A DNA stretch of 64,000 bases from Siphonodentalium dalli (taxonomy: Eukaryota; Mollusca; Scaphopoda; Gadilida; Siphonodentaliidae): NCBI GenBank assembly GCA_032622095.1, contig CP136064.1:129505605-129569604 (forward strand), read 5' to 3'. A program made the translations under genes and the position numbers. The notes under the pieces are model-generated. The model made no database searches. It had not been told where the DNA came from and saw only the letters and a list, made by a program, of their open reading frames with translations. Shown here piece after piece: positions 1 to 11,905 of the stretch (position 1 is its first letter; every line of letters starts with the position of its first letter).

Positions 1-2933
1 TGTTTCTACATCCATGGTAAATATTGCGACGAAATAGTCATGCAAATAATTTGTCATGCCAAGAAATTTCATGGCATTAGCTGGAAATGATTTTGGTGGA
101 AAATCTGACCATGTGGTATTCAGAATCCCAAAGCGGGTTAAGTTACAACCACTGCAGATATTTATACCTAACACTAAAGTGGCACAAATTTCACACTATT
201 ACTTACAAGTTCCAGACTTTACATGGAAAGACGAGGAAATATTCAGGGCTGTTTAGATACCTGTTACAGGTTTGGGCGCCCAAACTCTAGTCGCCCAAAT
301 GTTCCCAAATTCTTAGTAGACAGTATTTTATCAACATGAATTTTCAACTTTTTCAAGGCATAATTAAAAAAAATTAACAATACATTGTGTAAATAGTAAA
401 TATGTATTTGCAATTGGGCCTTTAGTTGCATGTCAAATGTTTTATAAGAACAATTGTGTCATCTCAAATTATTATCTCACCCGAAACAGGTGGCCCCAAA
501 AATTATCTGGATTTGTCCCTGAAAGATTACCATGTGGCATTATTGACATATCATATATGTATTGTATATATATATTGAGGGGCTACTACAGTCCTTCATA
601 CCATATGCTAAACTGGTATAAAATACATTATTACTGGCTGGGCTTTCCATGGAAACGATTTGGCGGGAATGCTGACCATATGGCTTTGTTAACATGACTC
701 AATGTGTTTCCAAAAGGGACCGGGGAAATATTCTGTCAGATATTTATACATGACGTGATGGCAGTAAAATGGCACAAATACAACATTGTTACTCAACTAT
801 TTTGAAGTTACTGCTCATCAGAATCTATACTTTGGTGCATCATCTTGTATCAGAGTATTTTTTCTGTGGTCGATGGTGACAAGTTTTCAGGTCTCTCAGT
901 GGAATAAAAAAGTATATTTTGCCTGGTCCTTGGCCATTGCTGGGCCACAGTTTTCTTTTATAAAAAAAAACCTTTTGTGACTTCTATTGATTATGAATGT
1001 ATATACTAACACTTCAACATTTCATGAGTCGTGACATCACAGAAATCGAGTTCATGGGCAATTTTCTTTGATGGCACCAGTCTCTTTGATGTGATGATTG
1101 GCTTGACTTTCCTTACCCAGAACTTTTAGACAACTCCACATGCCACCTGCTACTGATCATGTCTAATTCACTTCAGTTCAGGCATAACATGGATTATTCC
1201 TTGCAACCTGTTAATCGTCAGTGTCGGTGGTCGACTTCCTGGGGGAAAATGGGATTGAGCTTGGGCTCAGACAACATTTACATGTTTGGCAGATAACAAT
1301 ACCAAGTATACTGGCTGCTAATTTCCTAGCACACCTGTATGTACTAATATCAATACCAAATCAAGCTGATATGCTAACTATGCGGAACATCCGAGGAGTC
1401 TATAATACCCCAATGTATACCAAGGGATCGAACTACCCCCATTATAGGACCTACTGGGCATGTAATATAATGCACAATGACTAGAATGGACACAGATACG
1501 GAGTTTGAAATCTTACCCTGATAACATCAGAAACAGTTACCCAGTTGGAATAAGCAAAGGGCAAGTTATATATTTTATGTTTTGTCACATTTCAGTATGT
1601 CTTTATTTGGTTATCAGTATAATAGGATGCATAAAATATCCATAAAACTATCATTCTATCCATCACATTTCTTGAAGGTGGATGTGAATGTCAGGTTTAT
1701 CTGTCACTACTCATCTATCTTGATCGTGCTTCATCTTATATGATCTAAATCATAAAATTATAGGTGGCAAGGCAAATAATGTTGATTGAATGTTAAAAGG
1801 GAATGTTGGAGAGATAACATTGTGTGGCTGTTCGATCTGGAAACTCGTTAGACAGCCGAGTGAAGTGTCAAGTGGATACTTGTAATCATGCTGACAACAC
1901 CACAACATCCACTGTTAAATCTGCTTACATGTGATATGTGATGATACATGATACACACATGCAGCCATAAATGAAGTGCCACATTCATTGTTTTCTGACA
2001 TGGATAAAGGGTTCCAAAACTGAGGCCCTGACAGTATGTTGCATTGCTAAAATCTGATGCATTCTCCATTGCGTCGTCGGTTTATCCTGCTACTTGAGCA
2101 ATATTAGAGCACCTGTCTCCAGTCACCTCATTGCCGGGGTGACTTGAGACACCTGTTTCGGACAATGTTTTTGATGTGTAATTGTGCAATCTAATAGAAC
2201 GAGGTATAATAAAGTCGCTACGTTACGAATCATTCATTTCATGTTAGTTTTAAATATAAACCCCGATATGTAGACGAGGTCCATATGTTAGCCATTGAAC
2301 TTTACTAAATGTTGATCAGGAATATTTCATGGTAGAACATGTTATGCATGTAGTGGAATCGGATGTCGAAATAAATTGTGAATTTCAACAATTTCCTCTA
2401 CCGTAGTTGGTGCATACAACTAATTGTCACTAAACTTATTTTACCAGCAAATTTAGCATGATGTTTGTCACAAAGTTTACTGTACAATATAAATATTAAT
2501 ACGCAGTGCCAAATGACAAAATATGTACATTACGATTAACACTTCAAATTGTCAAAAATAGAGCACAATTATGATCCATTGACTTTATCTACTTATATTA
2601 CCATAGAACTTATAAGGAACTTGGCTTAAATTATCGACTGATTTACCAAATAGTATTAGATATTCACAGTTTGTTGATGGACTGAGATTTACCCAGTGGC
2701 CATAGGATACAATTCCCCTAACCCCTGACGAAAACCCAGTTAAAGGGAAGTACGTGCTTGGGGAAAGGTACAAAAATGGACCCACTGCCACTTAGCGGAA
2801 ACCCTTCAGCTACATACATGTACAGCAGCAACTATGATGTTATATTTGGTATTATTGATGTTTGCTTCATGTTCCACATACATGTTCCCTTGTGTAACTG
2901 ACAACTGACTGGATCTTATTTTAATATTTTCAG
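1..2933. other. AT-rich non-coding DNA, no gene recognised
   Basis: Stops are frequent in all frames and no open frame resembles a known protein. A diverged internal repetition is visible: the stretch near 85-215 (GGAAATGATTTTGG, CTGACCATGTGG, CAGATATTTATAC, GTGGCACAAAT) recurs near 650-780 with many substitutions. At 2795 and 3347 there are isolated matches to the GGGTTTCCGCTA terminal sequence of the inverted-repeat element at 4775-5745. If the upstream candidate exons are real, this is 5' flank or intron. Confidence 0.6.
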
Positions 2934-3002
2934 ATTCAGTTTGTCTGGAGGATTGTATCCATAGTTTTATTGACACTACACGAAGTACTAGTGATGCACA
3001 TG
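2934..3002 (+). CDS. candidate internal exon, 69 nt
   Basis: A pyrimidine-rich acceptor (TTTTAATATTTTCAG) ends at 2933 and a consensus donor (ATG|GTAAGT) starts at 3003. One phase-1 reading is open over the whole exon and reads SVCLEDCIHSFIDTTRSTSD followed by AH. The exon ends with one left-over base (G). That base joins the AT beginning the candidate exon at 39917 to give GAT, so the two are phase compatible. An alternative acceptor six bases downstream (ATTCAG at 2934-2939) is possible. I recognise no protein family. The evidence is only splice consensus and an open frame, which is weak for so short a piece in AT-rich DNA. Confidence 0.35.
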
Positions 3003-4394
3003 GTAAGTACCCTTCATTTTAACATTAGTTAATTGTTTAATACCAGATGTAATCAATAAATTATAGATAGCCTTTTTGGATGTACATTTATTTTATATTT
3101 GTACCAAGTGAATGATACCAGAAGTTAGCTTGTAATTTACTACATTCCTGTTTGGTGCAGTTAATTCTTAAAACAATTACTAAATGCAGAATGTATAAGG
3201 TATAGCCCAGGTTTTTCAGCACCATTCACAAAATGTAAGTAATGCAAATCACTTGGTCACTTTGCTTAAAATTGTATCCCTTAAGAGTAATTAATTAAAA
3301 TTGATTATGCTGCAAATGGTTTCAACACTTACTACCCTAGACTCAGGGTTTCTGCTACTACCGCAGGCAAGCCGTCAAGCAGACTCATTCCTCACCTCAA
3401 CCATGACCTCGTATTTGGCCACAAAACGGCCATAGGCCGAGCCCTGTGACTGCACTTGATGCCTGCATAAGACGTGATCTGTAGCACATGTCACATGAAC
3501 AGTTGTTAAACAGCACTTTTTCTCTTTGTCAGCGAAAGTCAAACCAATGAATCACACCAAAGAGACCAGTGTCAAAGAAAATTGCCCACATGCTCTATTC
3601 CATTGACATCATGAAAAGTTGAATTGTAATTGAATACATTCACAAAATTCACAAAATGCAATGCCTGGGGATCAGCCAACATTAATTTACTGAGAGACCT
3701 CTGAAAACTGGTCGCCATTGACATATGAAAACTTAGTTGATGGTTATGTACAAGTTTGAAAATATTCTGATGATAAGTGGGTTCAAAATGTCCAATGCAG
3801 TCGCATTTTCATCAGTTTACCAGTATCTACATCATGTACCCTGGTCGATAGAACAAGTGTCCACTTAACCACGTTACTGTTAGCCTTGCCACTATGGCCG
3901 AACTGCAACTACACCATGGTTACATTGGCTAACTGCAGTCGGGCCACGGTGTATCTGCCACGCGGTTACTGTAGTTGCCGTTTTTAAAATATTGAAAAAC
4001 ACAAAGAGGGCACAATAAATGCTGTTTAAATACTGTCGGCCAGATGATCTATTGTTTGAGATCTAATCAGTCTGGTGAAAAGGGGCGATAATCTTATGAG
4101 TAGTCAACATCCTGTACTGTCATAAAATCAAGGTGTCCTAATCCATCCTGATTAGAAGAGGTCGCCGCTGTTAATTATTAGGTGACATGGATGTGTGATG
4201 TTACTGTCGAGTTACTGACAACAAGCTCCATATAGATTTTGTAACACATGGCTATTTAGAAGGAAGCATTGGAATGCCCTTGCACTAGTGACAGTTCCAT
4301 CATTGGAGAATTGACTGATTCTATTATAAGGTGCTATTGAAATGTAAGCCATCCTGATTAGAAGAGGTCCCCGCTGTTAATTATTAGGTGACAC
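3003..4394. other. non-coding DNA, possibly intron
   Basis: No gene is supported. The only structure seen is a direct repeat: a stretch of about 50 bp beginning ATCCTGATTAGAAGAGGT and ending near GGTGACAYGGATGT occurs at about 4144-4196 and again at about 4351-4400. A shorter inverted match (GTGTCACCTAATAATT) lies near 27845. Confidence 0.5.
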
Positions 4395-4400
4395 GGATGT
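4144..4400. repeat. pair of ~50-bp direct repeats about 207 bp apart
   Basis: Both copies contain CCTGATTAGAAGAGGTC, CGCTGTTAATTATTAGGTG and GGATGT with only two or so differences. The second copy abuts the start of the duplicated DIRS-related segment. It could be a fragment of that element's terminal or split direct repeats, but I cannot show this. Confidence 0.6.
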
Positions 4401-4750
4401 CATCTCTCCTCACGTTTCGGATCCGCAGAGGACCGACCGGTTGTTGCAGCGGAGTTCAACACATGTCTGTCGGTGTTGTCGATGATGTGACTGACATAGG
4501 GAACAATAGCATTTCTTCCCTGGATCACTTTCATCCTCAAGATGAACTTCCACATGACATTCTGGCAGACAGGAGTCTCAGAAAAATCTTTGGATAGAAG
4601 TGTTTTATTTTTCAATCAACACATGCTAATTATTACAAAACAACAAGTATTCTTCTTTGAGATGATAACCTTATATTTCGGGATTACTGTTTCTGCTAGC
4701 AGATGGGCTTGTAATGCGCTCCACTGACCACCCCCTCCAAAACCTGCACA
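4395..4750 (+). repeat. duplicated segment, copy A left part
   Basis: This stretch matches 8878-9231 at about 96 percent. Both contain the unbroken phrases GGATCCGCAGAGGACCGACC, CACATGTCTGTCGGTGTTG and CATTCTGGCAGACAGGAGTC. In copy A the match stops at AAAACCTGCAC (about 4749) and resumes at about 5905. In copy B the two parts are adjacent. About 1.15 kb, including the inverted-repeat element, is therefore present only in copy A. The segment has short open frames on both strands, but none resembles a known protein. Confidence 0.8.
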
Positions 4751-4774
4751 GCCCTTATGCACTGTCCCTATACG

Positions 4775-5745
4775 CAGGGTTTCCGCTAGGGGTTGGGCAA
4801 TTTGGCCGTATTTGGGAAGCAACATACCATGCACTCTGTCAGGAGAGAAAATTTGGATATTTATCTCTGAAAAGTAGCCATTTCCTTGCACTTGGGACAA
4901 CAAGCAGGAAAATTGAAGCTTCATTTTGAAACCAAATTAAAACTGACCGTTTTCTTAGATCCCAAGTTAATGAACTAAAAGCATGTAAGCACAGCAGTAT
5001 ACACGGGATACAACGACTTTTATAACAGTAGCATTATTTGTTGTAAAAATAAAAAGCCATTCCTAAGACGGAGATGACCTCTGAGGCTCATGGTTGATTC
5101 GTATAATGGATAATTTTATATTAAACAGGAAGTGATCGGAACTGACCTCGCTAGTAGCTATGCCTTTGAGGCTGGTTAGTTACATTGCGGTTAGTACCCG
5201 GTTATGTTATGCAAACTAGCAGTATTTTAATTATACATGTCATGTTTTATACCGCAAAATATACTGTTCACTTTGTAATAGAGCGCGAGAGAAATGTGAG
5301 AGTAGCCGCACCTGGCAGCAAGGCATCTTACCACTGCCCACAAAGAATACTCATCGGCCAGATATGTAATCAGCCTTCTATATTTACACTGCAGCTGCTA
5401 AAATATATTCCGATTACGTTATGCATCCGAAATATCTGCTGGGTCATCCACAGTGAGTCTTTTAACATTAACGAGCACGTTTAACTCGGGATCCAAATTA
5501 CTGGTGTTCTGTACTTCGTAAATTAATTTATATCTAATAAATTTACTAGTTTTAAAGTTACAGGTACGTGTATAAGGTTTGATAGCTTGGCACTTGGGCA
5601 GAAATGGAACAAAACAATCTGCCATTTCTACTATCACACGATTCTATTGGCCGATATAACGAAAGTAGTTCAACCAGTGCTAAAACAGGCTACTTTTACC
5701 TGGACGGCTACCGGCCCCATTCCCCTACCCCTAGCGGAAACCCTG
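4775..5745. mobile_element. non-autonomous DNA transposon with 19-bp perfect TIRs
   Basis: CAGGGTTTCCGCTAGGGGT at 4775-4793 is exactly the reverse complement of 5727-5745, and the similarity continues inward for about 13 more bases with mismatches. The CAGGG...CCCTG ends resemble hAT-type termini, but the flanking 8-mers (CCTATACG and GTTAATCA) do not match, so no target duplication can be claimed. No transposase-like frame is visible inside. The region is missing from the paralogous segment at 8878-9657, which fits an insertion (or a deletion there). Confidence 0.6.
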
Positions 5746-5904
5746 GTTAATCAGCAGTGTCGGTGATTGCTTGTCCTGTGTAAAGTGTGGCTATTTTGTG
5801 ACTCATATTAAGTCAAGGTTGGAGAGGGGAATGAGGCCGCTGGACGACCGGCCTGCCGTAGTAGCAGAAATCCTGCTATATGTGACTGATCTATACATCA
5901 TGGT

Positions 5905-6355
5905 AGTTGGTTATTGGTTAATGAAACAGACTGCCGATTGCCGCATATACATGCACGGTGCACCAGTATACTGTGTATAGCCTATGGTATGGATGCTGAA
6001 CCTTATTTGACAAGTTTAGTTAATGTGTGTTTTGTGTTTTTCTGAGATTTCTGGTGCTCTTCATTAAGCTTACCTGAGTGGCATGTCACCGGATGGTTAT
6101 TTAAAACATTTCACGCCCTCTCTGCCTTACGCTGCTTTTTTCACCATTTATACATTGAACTTTTGGCTCGACCACCTTCAATGGTGGTTACAGGATCTGA
6201 ACATTCTCAGGGGCAGATCACTTGCAACTCCCAGTCACTGGGTAGCCATCACGACGGATGCAAGCAGCACATGGGGTTAGGGTGGAACCATGGACGATCA
6301 GATGGTTTAGCGGTTTGGTAACCAATTCAACAGTTGCAGCATATCAATGCTTTCA
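5905..6355 (+). pseudogene. DIRS-type retrotransposon fragment: RNase H region (copy A right part)
   Basis: The frame at 6083-6280 reads through LQWWLQDLN, LRGRSL, PSHW and ITTDASSTWG before a TAG stop. The order LQWW, N-x-x-x-G, P, then TDAS followed by WG is the pattern of the RNase H domain of DIRS/Ngaro-type retrotransposons, which use a tyrosine recombinase. The same stretch, including the TAG after TWG, recurs at about 9380-9600. The element was therefore already dead when the segment was duplicated. A G-run at 6361-6370 follows. The family call rests on my recognition of the motif pattern. Confidence 0.6.
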
Positions 6356-6728
6356 AAATGGGGGGGGGGGGCGGTCTTAATGATGATATGGTTTCTCGTC
6401 GGTCTACAGGGGATTTTAGACACCCCAATCCGCATGGACTAGAATTGATTGCGTGGCTACTATCGACAGACAGTTCACGTCAAATGGTTTTTCAAAATGG
6501 GTTGAAGACCTCTCGGCATCATGGCACCTGGGACTAGAAGAGATAACTCATGTAAATACAAACATTTCATTAATTGGTGTATACAACAGATTAATCCCTC
6601 CCATGTGACTTTGGAGAACTGCACATTTCTGTCATACCTGTTTGAAAAAGGGCTGTCGTACTATTATCAGTTACCGGTCCATGCTCCTTCCGGCTTTTGG
6701 TTGGCAACACCCTGATATTAAAAAAATG
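6356..6728 (+). pseudogene. probable decayed continuation of the DIRS-type element
   Basis: This stretch lies between the RNase H remnant and the recombinase remnant in the expected order. A short open frame (6334-6537) starts with HINAF, which recalls the HIN-x-LE step of DIRS RNase H, but a 10-G run interrupts it and little else aligns to memory. The call is made by position. Confidence 0.35.
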
Positions 6729-6862
6729 TCACCTTCATATGATCTTCCTTTTGATCTAGAATGCCTTCAGGAAGAACCTTCGAACCTCTGGAGGAAACTA
6801 TATTGAAACACATCACATGGAATACGGTACTGTTGATTGCTATCACGTCATTCAGAATATGA
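6729..6862 (+). pseudogene. DIRS-type tyrosine recombinase fragment
   Basis: Two adjoining frames read SPSYDLPFDLECLQE and then TFEPLEETILKHITWNTVLL followed by IAITSFR. The succession W/Y-D-L, L..L, FEPL, L..W..., LLIAITS is the N-terminal lead-in of DIRS/Ngaro tyrosine recombinases. A frameshift near 6775 separates the pieces, and a stop follows the ITSFR stretch where the catalytic domain should start. The catalytic R-H-R-Y residues are not present. Confidence 0.6.
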
Positions 6863-7034
6863 TTACACATTGATTAGGACATTGTACACTGGCTTTTGTC
6901 AGAAAATGATGTGAGTCCCCCTGCATGCTTTGCAGCATAATTTTGCCGAATGAGAACAGCATGTATCCGGTCCATACTCGTTCCCTTCAGTCGTTCCATG
7001 CCCCTTTAGCTGGTATGATTGAAATCATCCAGTG

Positions 7035-8011
7035 ATGGGTCGAATATCAGCACAAAACAGGGATAGCTATTGGCCTTTTGGAGGCTAATTTCTCGATTAA
7101 ACATGTTGCCCGTCGTATGGCAGCGAAACCAGCAGACTGGTGATATCGCAGATTGCCCCAGAACTGGAAGACCAAGGGTTACAACTGCGAGACAGGATCG
7201 TTATGTAACAAACGCTACATTACGTAGGAGGACGTCCACCGCAAGAGTGATCCGGGACCACTTGCATGCAGGTGCTGGTGCCAGTGCCAGTAGGGTCAGT
7301 GCTCAGACTATCAGGAACCGTCTGCATAGTGCTGGATTACGTGCTCGCCGCCTGGTAAAGAAAGCTGCACTTTTGTTATGACACAAAACATCAAGACTAC
7401 GATGGGCCAGAAACCACGCGAGATGGAATCGACAACAATGGGCGAATGTCTTATTCACAGACGAAACTCGTGCGTGCCTGCGCCATAACGATGGGAGGAA
7501 GCGTGTGTGGAGGCGACGAGGTGAGCAGCATTCTGAATGTTGTGTGGAGCCTGTGACGGCATTCGGAGGCGGTAGTGTTATGGTGTGGGGTGGTATCAGC
7601 ACCAGACATAAGACTGAACTCGTCCCTGTTAATGGAAATCTGAATGCTATCCAGTATGTGGATGAGGTACTCGGACTACACGTAGCAAGGCGAGCTAATG
7701 CAGTAGGAGCACAGTTCGTGTTTATGGATGACAATGCGCGCCCACACATGGGACGTGTCGCGAATAATTTCATTCACCAACAGGGTATTGAGAGGATGGT
7801 ATGGCCTGCAAACTCTCCAGATCTCAACCCAATTGAACATTTATGGGACCAACTGAAGAGAGGTGTTTATCGTCGTGTTGATAACCACACCGTGCTCGCT
7901 GACATGCACCGCCTGTTGCAGGACGAATGGAGGAACATTCCACAGCGTAGAATCGCCCGTCTCATCAACAGCATGCGATCCCGATGCCAGCAGGTTATCA
8001 GGCGACACTGA
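7035..8011 (+). mobile_element. Tc1/mariner-like transposon, DD34E transposase with internal stop
   Basis: A cut-and-paste transposase of about 320 residues is laid out on the plus strand. The N-terminal helix-turn-helix is damaged. An ATG at 7035 (MGRISAQNRD) is followed by a +1 shift near 7060, and a short part of the first HTH seems lost near 7120. From 7115 the main frame reads QQTGDIADCPRTGRPRVTT, the linker motif of Tc1 proteins. A TGA at 7379-7381 breaks the frame and it then continues unchanged to TGA 8009-8011. The catalytic triad is visible: D in FTDET, D in FMDDNARPH and E in SPDLNPIEHLW, with 34 residues between the last two (DD34E). An AATAAA lies at 8016. I could not find the terminal inverted repeats, so the element ends are unknown. 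Confidence 0.85.
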
Positions 8012-8229
8012 TTCGTTGAATAAAATCTCATTGTTACCTCTATTGTCATTTTTGAAATCTACCCACTCCCATTCAATCGATGCTCAGTCAGCCATAACAG
8101 CACTCATATGGCTGTCCTTCGCATGGATTGTGTCTCTAGCTCCAGCATTTGTGAAAAGTTTCATCAAAATCCATCAAATATCTCCGAAAATATTACACAT
8201 TATATTAGGGGGGACTTTCTTATTTTGAT

Positions 8230-10740
8230 GTGTTTATTTCATCCGATCATCACCAAACTTCACATGGATCTTCGGGGTGACCTCTAGATGAGAGGCATCA
8301 ATTTTTTCCGAAGTTTCTTTAAAACATGGCTGCCATATTTGAATACATCGCCGCACACTGCAGCCCGCATTTATCGGAGAAATGTTTTGAAAATTTACAG
8401 GTATGTTTTGGATCACCTCTAGAATAAAGCTATATCAAATTTGAATTATTTTCGATGAAAAACATGGCTGCCGACTGCCATCTTGTATTTTACTTTTTGG
8501 ATGACTAAACCCTTTGCCACACCCTACAGTCCACACCCCTCATTAAATCGTCAACAAACTTCATATGGATCTTCGAGGTGACATCTAGATGGGAGGCATC
8601 AATTATTTGTCCCAAATTCGTTGAAAACATGGCCACCAGCAGCCATCTTGTATTTTACTCTTTGTATGACTAAATCCTTTGGCACACTCCACATGCCACC
8701 TGCCTCATTCAATCATCACCAAACTTCATTGGTACCTTCGGGATGACCTCTAGACGGGAGCCATCATATTTTTCCGAAACTCGTTAAAAAACATGGCCGC
8801 CAGCAGCCATCTTGGATTTCGAATTTGGATCCACCTTGCAGCTTGCATTAAAGTTTTGGATCAACAGAGGACCAAAGCAGTCACCTCTCCTCACGATTCG
8901 GATCCGCAGAGGACCGACCGGTTGTTGCAGCAGAGTTCAACACATGTCTGTCGGTGTTGTCGATGATGTGACTGACATAGGGAACAATAGCATTTCTTCC
9001 CTGGATCACCTTCATCCTCAAGATGAACTTCCACATGACATTCTGGCAGACAGGAGTCTCAGAAAAATCTTTGGAGAGGAGTGTTTTATTTTTCAATCAA
9101 CACATGTTAATTATTACAAAACAAAAAGTATTCTTTGAGATGATAACCTTATATTTCGGGATTACTGTTTCTGCCAGCAGATGGGCTTGCAATGCGCTCC
9201 ACTGACCACCCCCTTCAAAACCTGCACTGTTGGTTATTGGTTAATGAAACAGACTGCAGATTGCCGCATATACACGCACCACTATACTGTGTATAACCTA
9301 TGGTATGGATGCTGAACCTTATTTGACAAGTTTAGTTGATGAGTGTTTTGTGATTTTCTGAGATTTCTAGTGCTTTTCATTAAGCTTTCCTGAGTGGCAT
9401 GTCATCGGATGGTTATTTAAAACATTTCACACCCTCTGTCTGCCTTACGCTGCTTTTTTCACCATTTTTCATTGAACTTTTGGCTCAACAATCTTCAATG
9501 GTGGTTACGGGATCTGAACATTCTCAGGGGCAGACCACTTACAACTCCCAGTCACTGGGCAACCATCACGACGGATGCAAGCAGCACATGGGGCTAGGGT
9601 GGATGATCAGATGGTTCATGGGTTTGGTACCAAATTCAACAGTTGCAATGCTTTCAACCTCTAGATGAGAGCCATCAATTTTTTCCGAAGTTCGTTTAAA
9701 ACATTTCAAATTTGAATACATCGCCGCACCCTGCAGCCCGCATTTATCGGAGAAATGTTTTGAAAATTTACAGGTATGTTTTGGATCACCTCTAGAATAA
9801 AGCTATCAAATTTGAATGATTTTCGATGAAAAAGGTGGCTGCCGGCAGCCATCTTGTATTTTACTCTTTGGATGACTAAACCCCTTGCCACACCCTACAG
9901 TCAACATCCCTCATTCAATCGTCACCAAACATCATATGGATCTTCGGGGTGACATACAGATGGGAGCCATCAATTATATTTTTCCGAAATTCGTTGAAAA
10001 CATGGCCACCAGCAGCCATCTTGTATTTTACTCTTTGGCGCACTCTACAGGCCACCTGCCTCATTCAATAATCACCAAACTTCGTTGGTACCTTCGGGAT
10101 GACCTCTAGACGTGAGCCATCATATCTTTCCGAACTCGTTAAAAAATATGGCCGCCAGCAGCCATCTTGGATTTCGAATTTGAATCCACCTCAGCACGAT
10201 GCAGCCTGCATTAAAGAATTGTTTTGAAAAATTACAGGCATCTACATCCCTCATCTGATCGTCACCAAACTTCATATGGATCTAATCTTCTGGGTGACCT
10301 CCAGATTGGAGTGCTAATTTTTTTCTCTGAAATTCCTCAAAACATTGCCGCCAGCAGCAATCTTCAATTCTTGGATTTCAAATGTACAGGCATGATTTGG
10401 ATCACCTTGAATGATTTTTTATTAAAAAAAAAACATGGAGGCTGGATGCCATCTTCGAGTTTACTCTTTGCATGACTAAATCATTTGGCACACACTACAG
10501 ACCACGTCCCTCATACGATCATCATCAAACTGCATAATTATGGATCTTTTGGGGGACCACTAGATGGGAGCTATACAAATTTTCCGTATTTCATTGAATA
10601 ACATGGCCTCCTTGGATTTTACTCTTTGTATGACCAAATCCTTCGGCGCACCCAAGAGGCCAACTCCATCATCCGATCAGCACCAAACTTATTGTGGATC
10701 CTCGGATTGACCTCTAGATGGAAGCCATTTTAGATTGTAC
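8230..10740 (+). repeat. degenerate ~160-bp tandem repeat array
   Basis: Units recur roughly every 160 bp and share CACCAAACTTCATATGGATC, TTCGGGATGACCTCTAGA, ACATGGCCGCCAGCAGCC, then ATCTTG, and TTTACTCTTTG-ATGACTAAA. Identity between units is perhaps 75-90 percent. A DIRS-related segment (8878-9657) sits inside the array. Related units, in the same orientation, reappear at 50640-51184 behind an AGCTCAA-type hairpin. No coding potential is seen. The array resembles the core of a tandem-repeat-bearing non-autonomous element. Confidence 0.8.
8878..9657 (+). repeat. duplicated DIRS-related segment, copy B
   Basis: This is a compact copy of 4395-4750 joined directly to 5905-6355. The RNase H remnant (LNNLQWWLRDLNILRGRPL, then TDASSTWG and TAG) is here too, shifted relative to the frame that opens at 9399. 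It ends at CAATGCTTTCAA, after which the 160-bp repeat resumes with CCTCTAGATGAGAGCC. Copy B therefore lies inside the array. Confidence 0.8.
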
Positions 10741-11905
10741 TCTATTAGTATTACTGCATCCTTTGGCCAGTGTTCCCGCTGTCGATGGCTAATGTTTTTT
10801 TCGAAAATGACCAAACAAAATTTCATTTGGCCAATGTTTTTTCACCCAAATGGAGACGGAAATCTAATTCAAAAATCGCGAAATAGCTCTACGAAATTAG
10901 GCGACGAAACAATAGCCGATTCACCGATCTTGAACACGTGGGTTTCGTACTGTGAACACCCAAATTGAAGTTAAGGTCCAACATTTAATCAGCCTCTACA
11001 TTTAATATTGGCTTTAAAACACTTCGTCAAAAAGTTTTAATCTGTGCACTGGTTATGTCATTGTTTGTTAATGCATTGTCCCATAATTGGATGTACCAGC
11101 GAACAACACTATACTCAATGGCATGCCATGCAGTTACGTAATGTGTTATAAATTACCTCCCGTCTAGCTAGGGATTAACAATAACAACCTGGTTTCACAT
11201 AGTAGAGTTTTAATCCAACATAGATATTGACAGTTATAACCTCAGGATCATATAAAGCAACATGTTGTTTATCTTGACGAAGATAGCGGGGACAACAAAC
11301 ACAGCTAATTGGTTGGCGAAGACATTGATGCTCATCATGGGGTCGTTGTAACGTTTCATACATAAATGCACACCAGCGCGAGATTGAAATGTTGTCGTAA
11401 ATAGTTGCCGTCTGCTTCAATTCGAAACTATTTCTGATAAAGACTGCTTAAAAGCATACATTTATTTTAGCACAAGGTCAAAACTGCGATAAAATTGATC
11501 ATTGGTCACATATTGATCTTAGTATTAAACAGGGACAGAAACGGCACAAGAAGTGCATGGTTGTTTGATCGATGAACGGAAGAACATAAACTTACAAATA
11601 TGATCAATACGTGTTCATTTCTGTAGAAAACGCTACGACAATGACCCCTGCCAGACTGTCACGTGACATTACACGAGACTGGTGTGCATCTATGTATAAA
11701 ACGTTACGACAACGACCCCATCAGCGACCGTGATTGCACTTGGTTATGTGAATTTATAACATAACACATACCTATGTTCATATAATATTAGGTTCTTAAA
11801 AAGTTTTTTTCATGGTTTTATCCTGTGTAACAAATAAATTAAAACATTAAAACAAATTTTAGTCTTTAATTGTGAGTAAAAAAATGAGGATTTGGTCCCA
11901 GCTTT
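10741..11905. other. non-coding DNA with an inverted repeat
   Basis: No supportable gene. An inverted repeat is visible: 11338-11375 (TGGGGTCGTTGTAACGTTTC and on) against 11681-11721 (its complement with small changes). A direct near-copy (AAACGCTACGACAATGACCC) lies at 11629. The pieces enclose about 310 bp without TIR-like ends that I could define. Confidence 0.5.

Noticed and set aside
4388..4615. Overlapping 70-codon frames on both strands, conserved at 8881-9138
   Set aside because: Conservation is due to recent segmental duplication, and neither frame resembles a protein.
7379..7381. TGA in the Tc1 gene as selenocysteine
   Set aside because: There is no reason for a transposase selenocysteine and no SECIS-like element was seen. 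A point nonsense change is simpler.
7303..7773. 156-codon minus-strand frame across the Tc1 gene
   Set aside because: Antisense shadow of the transposase. The plus strand has all catalytic motifs.
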